Of a stretch of 64,000 nucleotides of DNA, positions 57,263 through 64,000 are shown in pieces. A program made the translations under genes and the position numbers. The stretch is from Leptolyngbya sp. NIES-2104 (GTDB lineage Bacteria > Cyanobacteriota > Cyanobacteriia > Leptolyngbyales > Leptolyngbyaceae), in assembly GCF_001485215.1 (NCBI RefSeq), contig NZ_BBWW01000001.1, positions 5,332,001 to 5,396,000 on the forward strand. Reading direction: 5' to 3'. Numbering within the stretch: the first letter of the stretch is position 1; every line of letters begins with the position of its first letter. The notes beneath the pieces were generated by a model. The model had not been told where the DNA came from. It did not search any database and saw nothing but the letters and a program-made list of their open reading frames with translations.

Positions 57263-59869
57263 ATGGATTTACCCACTCCACCGACTTCGCGAGAACGCTT
57301 TAATATTTCACGAATTGCGATCGCGAAACCTGCCCTCACCATTTGCATTTGGATTTTTATTACCGTTGCGGGTCTGTTCGCATTCAGTTCTCTAAAATAC
57401 GCGCTGTTTCCTGACATTACGTTTCCGGTTGTCGTGGTGAATGCACAAGCGCCCTTAACGGTGACGACTGAAACAGAAAAACAAGTCACAGCACCGATCG
57501 AGCAAGCTTTGAAATCGATCGAAGGCTTGAATGATCTTCGCTCTTCAACGTTTCCGAATCAAACTGCGGTCAGTCTCTCGTTTGCGGTCGGTACAAGTCT
57601 GGAGGAATCCGGTCAAAGAGTTGAAGCGGCAATGAAATCGGTCACACTGCCGAAAGATTCAAAATACACGGTGACTGCACTGAATTTAAACGAATCCGCA
57701 GCGGTGAGTTATGCGATCGAAAGCACTTCGCGCAATCTCCAAGACTTAGTAAATGTCACTAACAATCAAATCGTTCCACAGTTGACGAAAATTCCGGGTG
57801 TTCTGAAAGTGAACGTGTTGGGAGCGGGTGGAAATGAACAAGGTGCAACACTGACGCGATTTAATGGAAAAGATGCGCTCTCCGTTCAAGTGATCAAGCG
57901 CGGGAATGCGAATACGCTCGAAGTCGTTGATGCGGCTGAGAAAGAAATCGCAACGCTAAGACAGAATCTTTCTAATGTCACGATTACACTTGCAGCAACG
58001 CAAGCGGAATTTATTCGACGGGCAACGCATTCTACGATCGAGGCGTTGATCGAAGCGATCGTGTTATCAATCATTGTGATTTTCCCATTTCTGCGGAGTT
58101 GGAGAGCGACGTTAATTTCTGCCTTAGCAATTCCGATTTCCTTACTTGGAACGTTTATTGTGATGGCGTTCTTCGGATTCAACTTAGAAACAATCACATT
58201 GTTGGCGTTAGCGCTCGTGATTGGCAGCGTCGTGGATGATGCGATCGTGGATGTCGAAAACATTAGCCGACACATCGAAGATGGAGCCACCCCAAGAGAA
58301 GCCGCGCTTCATGCCACGAATGAGATCGGATTAACTGTCACCGCAGCAACGTTTACAGCCGTTGCAGTCTTTTTACCGATCGGCTTAATGGGCGGTGTGA
58401 TCGGTCAATTCTTCAAACCATTTGGAATTACTGTTTCGGCTGCGATGATTATGTCGCTCTTAGTCGCGAGAACATTATCGCCTGTTCTATCAATCTATAT
58501 GTTGCGGAAACGTCCGGGACAAAACCAGAATCATACGAATGGGATTTGGTCACGGTTTAGCGATGTGTATTATCGATTGTTGCGCTGGTCATTGCGGCAT
58601 CGGCTGATTGTTGTGGGAATTGCGATCGCGAGTTTTGCAGCGGGAATTGCAATCATTCCGATGATTCCTCAAGGCTTTATTCCGAAGCTCGATCGAGGTG
58701 AATTTAATGTTCGCTATACGGCTCCCCTGCCACAGATTCCACCCCAAGAAGAAATCGCCCGCATTGTGGCTTCCGGTGGACAAGTTCCGCAGATCAATCC
58801 GCTGCAAGATTCGCTCAATGTCGCGAAACAGCTTGAAGATGCAGTCCGAAAGTCTCCGGATGTCCAAACCATATTTACAACCGTGGGATCGCGTGAAGGA
58901 GAACCGAATAAAGGTTTGCTCTATGTCAGATTAAAAGACGATCGCTCTACTCCGACTGCAACCGTACAGGATCAACTGCGATCGACTTTGCCCCAAATTT
59001 CAGGAGTCTCTACCAGCGTTGAAGATATTCCCTTTGTCGAAGCAGGGAGCCAAAAGCCGCTTCAGGCAGGGATTAAAGGCGATGATTTAACAACGTTAGA
59101 GAAAGCGGGAACTGATTTGAAAAATCGCTTACAAACGATTCCCGGAATTGTAGATGTGACTCTAAGTGGAAGTAGCAATCGCAATGGACTTCAACAAATC
59201 GATCGACGAAACGGGCAGCGAGTCGTTTATGTCAGTGCCAACTTAGGTAAAGACCTTTCTTTAGGCGATGCAACCAATCGATTGGTCGAAGAATCAAAAC
59301 CGATTCTGCCAGTTGGAGTCACACTGAGTTTAGGTGGCGATTCTGCCAGCAGTCAGGAAATCTTTGGGAGCTTTGGTAAAACATTAGGACTATCAGCGCT
59401 CTGTATTGTGATTGTTCTGGTCTGGTTGTTTCGTAGTTTGATTGACCCGATCGTGGTTGCTCTCTCTTTGCCTCTCGCGCTCGTGGGTGCAATGTTGGCG
59501 TTGTTAATTACTCAGAGTGATTTCGGCATGATTTCGCTGATTGGTTTTGTGTTTCTGTTGGGATTGACGAATAAAAACGCGATTTTGATTGTCGATTACA
59601 TCAATCAACTCAGACGCGAAGGCTACGATCGTAATGCAGCCATTCTCCAAGCCGGACCGATTCGGCTCCGACCGATCATGATGACGACTGCTGCAACGAT
59701 TCTGGGAATGGTTCCGATCGCAATTGGTTTAGGAGCCGGATCAGAACTACGATCCCCGATGGCAGTCGCGATCGCAGGTGGATTAATTACCTCAACTTTA
59801 CTCAGCTTATTTGTGGTGCCTGTGGTTTATACATTGCTCGATGATCTGAAGCCTGGAAAGCGTCGTTAG
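57263..59869 (+). CDS. RND-family efflux permease
   Basis: From ATG 57263 the product has 868 residues; the frame upstream to 57110 overlaps the divergent gene and is not coding. N-terminal helix (ALTICIWIFITVAGLFAFSS), periplasmic porter domain, then the helix bundles with ALALVIGSVVDDAIVDVENI (proton-relay Asp pair) and GFVFLLGLTNKNAILIVDYI. Both halves of an RND pump are present, but it is shorter than typical (1000 or more residues), with smaller periplasmic loops. RND permeases expel lipophilic compounds. Its place upstream of hpnA suggests a hopanoid-linked role like HpnN, though the sequence looks more like a general HAE-type pump. Confidence 0.85.
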   Translation: MDLPTPPTSRERFNISRIAIAKPALTICIWIFITVAGLFAFSSLKYALFPDITFPVVVVNAQAPLTVTTETEKQVTAPIEQALKSIEGLNDLRSSTFPNQTAVSLSFAVGTSLEESGQRVEAAMKSVTLPKDSKYTVTALNLNESAAVSYAIESTSRNLQDLVNVTNNQIVPQLTKIPGVLKVNVLGAGGNEQGATLTRFNGKDALSVQVIKRGNANTLEVVDAAEKEIATLRQNLSNVTITLAATQAEFIRRATHSTIEALIEAIVLSIIVIFPFLRSWRATLISALAIPISLLGTFIVMAFFGFNLETITLLALALVIGSVVDDAIVDVENISRHIEDGATPREAALHATNEIGLTVTAATFTAVAVFLPIGLMGGVIGQFFKPFGITVSAAMIMSLLVARTLSPVLSIYMLRKRPGQNQNHTNGIWSRFSDVYYRLLRWSLRHRLIVVGIAIASFAAGIAIIPMIPQGFIPKLDRGEFNVRYTAPLPQIPPQEEIARIVASGGQVPQINPLQDSLNVAKQLEDAVRKSPDVQTIFTTVGSREGEPNKGLLYVRLKDDRSTPTATVQDQLRSTLPQISGVSTSVEDIPFVEAGSQKPLQAGIKGDDLTTLEKAGTDLKNRLQTIPGIVDVTLSGSSNRNGLQQIDRRNGQRVVYVSANLGKDLSLGDATNRLVEESKPILPVGVTLSLGGDSASSQEIFGSFGKTLGLSALCIVIVLVWLFRSLIDPIVVALSLPLALVGAMLALLITQSDFGMISLIGFVFLLGLTNKNAILIVDYINQLRREGYDRNAAILQAGPIRLRPIMMTTAATILGMVPIAIGLGAGSELRSPMAVAIAGGLITSTLLSLFVVPVVYTLLDDLKPGKRR

Positions 59870-59887
59870 TAAGAGTGATTTAACGCG

Positions 59888-60886
59888 ATGAAAGCATTTG
59901 TTACAGGTGGGACAGGTTTCGTAGGAGCAAATCTTGTTCGATCGTTGCTCGAAAAAGGGTTTGAGGTGCGCTGCTTGGTGCGTCCTGACAGTCGATTAGA
60001 AAACTTACAAGGATTGAATGTTGAAATTGTTAGAGGCGATTTGATCGATGAACAATTAGCCCAATCCATGCAAGGATGCCAAGTACTATTCCACGTCGCA
60101 GCACATTACTCTTTGTGGCAGCGCGATCGAGATCTGCTTTACCAAAGCAATGTTCTCGGTACTCGAAATGTGCTCACAGCGGCAAGAAAAGCGGGAATTG
60201 AGCGATCGATTTATACCAGTTCGGTTGCAGCGATCGGCATTGATCCCAGGGGTCAACCGACAACAGAACAGTATCAGTCTCCAGTCGAAAAGCTCATCGG
60301 ACACTATAAAAAATCGAAGTACTGGGCAGAACAAGAAGCCATTGTTGCAGCCCAATTCGGTCAAGATGTGGTGATTGTTAATCCGAGTACACCGATCGGC
60401 GCGTACGACATCAAACCGACACCGACCGGAGATATTGTCCTACGATTTTTGCAGCGTCGAATGCCGTCTTATGTGGAAACGGGTTTGAACTTTGTGCACG
60501 TTCGCGATGTCGCTGCGGGACATTTACTCGCCCTTGAGAAAGGCAAGACCGGAGAACGCTATATTCTCGGCAATGAAAATCTCAGCTTGAAACAACTTTT
60601 AGATGAACTGAGTCAGATCACTGGATTAAGTGCGCCTGCTCGATCGGTTCCTCTGTGGTTGCCGCTGAGTGTGGCATGGATTGACGAAGCGATTCTTACA
60701 AAATTTGGTAAAGCGCCGTCAATCCCAATCGATGGGGTGAGAATGTCAAAACAACCAATGTACTACAATCCGGAGAAAGCGATTCGTGAGTTGGGACTGC
60801 CTCAAACGCCAATTCGCACCGCTTTGGAAGATGCCGTAAACTGGTTTCAAGAAAATTTATCCGTTCAACCGATAGTGAGGAGATAG
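59888..60886 (+). CDS. hpnA: Hopanoid-associated sugar epimerase HpnA
   Basis: The 332-residue short-chain dehydrogenase-like protein has the extended-SDR NAD site [20 protein letters not shown] and the active-site SSVAAIG ... YKKSK (Tyr-x3-Lys). [20 protein letters not shown] and [20 protein letters not shown] are typical of HpnA. It is thought to act on the sugar side chain of hopanoids. It starts 18 bp after the RND gene and ends 2 bp before hpnH, so the three genes form an operon. Confidence 0.88.
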   Translation: MKAFVTGGTGFVGANLVRSLLEKGFEVRCLVRPDSRLENLQGLNVEIVRGDLIDEQLAQSMQGCQVLFHVAAHYSLWQRDRDLLYQSNVLGTRNVLTAARKAGIERSIYTSSVAAIGIDPRGQPTTEQYQSPVEKLIGHYKKSKYWAEQEAIVAAQFGQDVVIVNPSTPIGAYDIKPTPTGDIVLRFLQRRMPSYVETGLNFVHVRDVAAGHLLALEKGKTGERYILGNENLSLKQLLDELSQITGLSAPARSVPLWLPLSVAWIDEAILTKFGKAPSIPIDGVRMSKQPMYYNPEKAIRELGLPQTPIRTALEDAVNWFQENLSVQPIVRR

Positions 60887-60888
60887 GA

Positions 60889-61902
60889 ATGGGTGTTCCC
60901 TTACAGCAAGTGATTGGGATTGGCTCTTATTTAGTCAAACAGCGCCTGATGGGGCGAAAGCGATTTCCTCTGGTCTTGATGCTAGAACCGCTGTTTCGAT
61001 GCAATCTAGCCTGTTCTGGCTGTGGCAAAATTCAGCATCCCGTCGAAGTGCTGAAACAAAATCTCACTCCAGAACAATGTTTTGCAGCGGCTGAAGAGTG
61101 TGGTGCGCCAGTCGTATCGATTCCGGGAGGCGAACCGCTGCTGCATCCACAGATTAGCGAAATTGTTCAGGGATTGATCGATCGTAAAAAATTCATCTAT
61201 CTCTGCACGAACGGATTGCTGCTCGAAAAGAGCCTCGATAAGTTCAAACCCTCGCCCTATTTCACCTTCATGGTGCATTTAGATGGAATGCGCGACTGGC
61301 ATGATCAATGTGTCGATCGTAAAGGCGTGTTCGATACGGCGGTCAAAGCGATCAAAGCCGCAAAAGCCAGAGGTTTCCAGGTCAACACGAACACCACCAT
61401 CTTTGAAGGTGCTAATCCTAAAGAGATGCACGAGTTCTTCGATTTCTTGAACGAACTGGGTGTGGATGGAATGCAAATTTCTCCCGGTTATTCCTATGAT
61501 TGGGCACCGGATCAGGATCATTTTCTCAAGCGCGAACAAACTCACGCCCTGTTCCGCCAAATCCTAGCACCGATGAAGATGGGTAAGAAGTGGAATTTTA
61601 GCCACAATCCGCTGTTTCTCGATTTTCTCATTGGTGAGAAAGACTATGAGTGCACACCTTGGGGCAGTCCAAGCTACAGTGTTCTAGGCTGGCAAAAACC
61701 TTGTTACCTCCTGAACGAAGGACATTACAAGACGTTCCAAGAGCTATTGGATAATACCGATTGGAGTCAGTACGGACGGAAGAGCGGCAATCCAAACTGT
61801 GCAGATTGTATGGTGCATTGTGGCTATGAACCGACAGCCGCGATCGATGCAATGCAACCTCAGAACATCGGTCGGGCGATGACTTCGGTGTTAGGAAAAT
61901 AG
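60889..61902 (+). CDS. hpnH: Hopanoid biosynthesis radical SAM protein HpnH
   Basis: HpnH joins an adenosyl radical to diploptene to give adenosylhopane, the first step of side-chain extension. The cluster motif is [14 protein letters not shown] (C-x3-C-x2-C near residue 40). The family's [20 protein letters not shown] and [20 protein letters not shown] follow. Cys-rich C-terminal positions ([20 protein letters not shown]) are also standard. The ATG has AGGAGATAGGA directly upstream. At 337 residues it is full length and is followed by a terminator at 61914. Confidence 0.93.
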   Translation: MGVPLQQVIGIGSYLVKQRLMGRKRFPLVLMLEPLFRCNLACSGCGKIQHPVEVLKQNLTPEQCFAAAEECGAPVVSIPGGEPLLHPQISEIVQGLIDRKKFIYLCTNGLLLEKSLDKFKPSPYFTFMVHLDGMRDWHDQCVDRKGVFDTAVKAIKAAKARGFQVNTNTTIFEGANPKEMHEFFDFLNELGVDGMQISPGYSYDWAPDQDHFLKREQTHALFRQILAPMKMGKKWNFSHNPLFLDFLIGEKDYECTPWGSPSYSVLGWQKPCYLLNEGHYKTFQELLDNTDWSQYGRKSGNPNCADCMVHCGYEPTAAIDAMQPQNIGRAMTSVLGK

Positions 61903-61913
61903 CAATCCGGGTA

Positions 61914-61940
61914 GAGGCGATCCGCTGGGTCGTCTCTTTT
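61914..61940 (+). terminator. Terminator of the RND-hpnA-hpnH operon
   Basis: GAGGCGA (61914-61920) pairs with TCGTCTC (61930-61936, one G-U) and is followed by TTTT, 11 bp after the hpnH stop and just before the convergent phosphatase stop. Confidence 0.75.
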
Positions 61941-64000
61941 ACCGGGTTTGTCGATCGAGATCACAATCATAGCGGCTCTGAACAATTTGCAGCGGTTTCC
62001 AGCGCGAAAACCAGTACAAGCTATGAAAAATCCTCAATGAATTTTCTGAAGCTTCAAAGCTTACTAGCGCAATGTTATTCACGCCAATGATCTCCCGCCC
62101 GTCTTGAAACCATTTCCATTTCCAAAACTTCAACCACGATCGGTCTTGCTCAATCACCACCCAAGAGCGATCGAGATTCGGGCTATATCTCCGAACGGCT
62201 CTGCGTCGTAACCATCCTAAAGTGCATTTCCAGTCCGGCGGCTTCACAAATCGATTTTTTGAGGTTTCAATCATTCTAGCGGGACGATTCCAACCGAGCC
62301 AATGACGATCGGGTTCCGGTAGCAACCAATCTTTTAAGCGAGTGTGCAGAATCCGCGTCAGAAGTTCCTCATTTTTGATTGCGCTACAGGTGAGTTGAAC
62401 GAGTGTATCGGGTGGTTCGAGCTGGTCTAGCTTTTGATGAGACAGTCGAATCGTGGAACTGTAGTGAATGTCACCAGAGAGAACTACGATCGCGGAATGC
62501 GCTTCAAACAACATCGTCAACACTGTTGCTAGTGCTGATGTATCAATATTCCAGGCATCACCGACATCCGTTGAGAAAACTTTTTTCTGGCGTAACTGCC
62601 AATGATGAATGCGATCAATGATTTTCAAGCCAAAGAGATTAGTCGGCGTAATCAAAATGGGGAATTGCTCCGGTGTACAAGCTTGGAGCAAAGAGAGCTG
62701 CTGTTTTAATGCACTTGGACAAAGTAACATCGGGGGTGCGACCGCCTTTGAGACTCCATACTGCTCTGCTTGTGTCCCCATCGGATAGCCGCGCCACGTT
62801 CGAGTATCTAACACAGCAATCCGATGACAAGGACTTGGAATACTGTAGTACCAAGTAAGCGTTTCTGAATGTCGATCGAGAATCATTACATCCTCATCGC
62901 GCACCAATTGAGGGAGTCCAGTTTCCGGCTCTTCGGGCGGCATTCCAGTGTAATTCGCGATCGCTTGATAGGCATCCTGATCAGTTCCTTTCGACTGTGA
63001 CCAAGTTTGAGCCGCGTTTAACAATCGTTCTCCAGCTTGTCCCGCTTCAAATTGCTCTGGTGTATTTCCCCAACCTTGGAACATTGCATAAGCGAGCATT
63101 GCATTTTGTACGACTCTGCGCCCCAAGGGTCGCCCATACACTCGGAAACACCAAGCTCGATTTAAGTTCCAATCATCGCTCACCTCATGATCATCAAAAA
63201 TCATATAGGTGGGAATGTTCGCCATCGCTCGTCGAACTTTCCAGAGGGTATGAGCAAATTGATGAATGTTCGGATGGAGTTCAATCTTTAGATTCGATGC
63301 CGCCCAAGCGACCGGAGACCAGACTAAAAGATAGGTCGCATAGTATTCTCCCAAGCTAAAGAGATGGTTCGTGACCTTGGTGCGCTTGTGTCGTAAGCCT
63401 GCGGTGAATCCTGCTTCTTTTGTGGCAACATCCGCTCTTTGTCCCGGTTGAAACTCTGAGGGAACACAGTAATCAATGTTGTCGCGTTGACCGATCGGTA
63501 ATTTTTCCTGCCATCCGAGCAGCGTATCTCCTAGCGAACTTGCCAGCTTGAGAAAGAGATCAGCAACATCATCCCCGTAGATTTGATCACCTGTGAGAAA
63601 CAATTGTTGCGGTCGATCGCGTAATGAAGCGGCTGTCGTTTCTAACAATTGATCCAAAATCGGCAAGGCATCGATTCCATGTCCGTGAGGTTTGCGACAG
63701 GAACCCTGAACGAACTTGAGATCCTCAATGCGATCGGGAGGTAGTACAAAGGTCGGTTTCTGGTGATCAAAATAGCTGAGTCTAATTTCTGGAAAGCGTT
63801 TTGAAGTTAACGCGGCTTCAAATTCGTAAGTTCGTTCAGCCGTCGTGAACTGTAGATCGTAAGCATAGATTTGATCGTTGTCTAAAACGCTCTCAGTTGA
63901 TCGAGCGGTCACTGCAACGACATGAAGAAATTCTCCGATCGCAATTGTCGATCGTGTTCCTTCCATGACAGGGCGATCGATTTGTTCATTTCTGTAGATT
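61939..64000 (-). CDS. PhoD-like metallophosphatase, N-terminus outside the window
   Basis: The frame is open from the stop at 61939 to the right edge; an internal ATG at 63966 is preceded by in-frame coding-like residues (IYRNEQIDRPV), so the true start lies beyond the window. Metal-binding motifs of the PhoD/calcineurin-like fold are visible: LFLTGDQIYGDDVADLF, MIFDDHEVSDDWNLNRAWCF and VVLSGDIHYSSTIRLSH. Such enzymes cut phosphoesters, usually outside the cytoplasm with calcium or iron. No signal peptide can be judged. It is convergent with hpnH. Confidence 0.82.
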   Translation of the reverse strand, partial: IYRNEQIDRPVMEGTRSTIAIGEFLHVVAVTARSTESVLDNDQIYAYDLQFTTAERTYEFEAALTSKRFPEIRLSYFDHQKPTFVLPPDRIEDLKFVQGSCRKPHGHGIDALPILDQLLETTAASLRDRPQQLFLTGDQIYGDDVADLFLKLASSLGDTLLGWQEKLPIGQRDNIDYCVPSEFQPGQRADVATKEAGFTAGLRHKRTKVTNHLFSLGEYYATYLLVWSPVAWAASNLKIELHPNIHQFAHTLWKVRRAMANIPTYMIFDDHEVSDDWNLNRAWCFRVYGRPLGRRVVQNAMLAYAMFQGWGNTPEQFEAGQAGERLLNAAQTWSQSKGTDQDAYQAIANYTGMPPEEPETGLPQLVRDEDVMILDRHSETLTWYYSIPSPCHRIAVLDTRTWRGYPMGTQAEQYGVSKAVAPPMLLCPSALKQQLSLLQACTPEQFPILITPTNLFGLKIIDRIHHWQLRQKKVFSTDVGDAWNIDTSALATVLTMLFEAHSAIVVLSGDIHYSSTIRLSHQKLDQLEPPDTLVQLTCSAIKNEELLTRILHTRLKDWLLPEPDRHWLGWNRPARMIETSKNRFVKPPDWKCTLGWLRRRAVRRYSPNLDRSWVVIEQDRSWLKFWKWKWFQDGREIIGVNNIALVSFEASENSLRIFHSLYWFSRWKPLQIVQSRYDCDLDRQTR

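Overview
The window is cyanobacterial. GCGATCGC-type palindromes are scattered throughout, and the right-hand third carries cyanobacterial core genes: an M23/LysM envelope peptidase, TrmL, PyrR, the FMN-type isopentenyl-diphosphate isomerase and hopanoid genes. A filamentous Leptolyngbya-like host is possible, but the sequence does not fix the genus. The left 48 kb is accessory DNA built around two tRNA genes.

Region A (1 to about 20.15 kb; its left end lies outside the window) is an integrated conjugative-plasmid-like element next to a tRNA-Pro gene. It has a MobF relaxase with a decayed helicase part, a possible oriT region, a GmrSD-like nuclease, a three-gene NACHT operon, and a long leftward operon running from a ParM/ParR-type partition pair through small membrane proteins to a membrane-anchored ATPase. 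To the right are two ribbon-helix-helix proteins, a large primase-helicase replication gene, an Xis-like protein and a tyrosine integrase facing the tRNA. The best find is the leader of the replication gene (15448-15645). It contains a long hairpin whose loop carries UUGGCG, a 25-codon leader ORF with its own ribosome binding site, and a perfect 9-bp loop-to-leader complement beside the rep ribosome binding site. This is the layout of the antisense-RNA/pseudoknot copy-number switch of IncI-type plasmids.

Region C (20.2 to 32.1 kb) is a degraded defence island tied to DNA phosphorothioation. It holds a dndD fragment, a sulfur-binding-domain HNH endonuclease gene split by an IS3-family element, a truncated paralogue, Dnd-associated protein 4, a DUF2887 nuclease, an SMC-like ATPase, a 54-residue linker ORF, a PLD-helicase restriction protein, and an integrase beside a tRNA-Met 3' fragment. 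No dndABCE modification genes are visible.

Region B (32111-48430) is a 16.3-kb element bounded by identical 44-bp copies of the 3' half of tRNA-Met. It looks viral or satellite-like. A repressor with two operator boxes separates a rightward replication-integration module from a leftward block of small membrane proteins, an 831-residue Pro/Gly-rich protein and tail-spike-like proteins. No terminase, portal or known capsid is recognisable. It also holds an 11-bp-phased CGGTGT array, and its replication gene, like that of region A, has clusters of short direct and inverted repeats in a linker.

From 48.5 kb to the end the genes are ordinary chromosome. They include a hopanoid-linked set (nucleosidase, RND transporter, HpnA, HpnH), a phosphate transporter and a PhoD-like phosphatase cut by the right edge.
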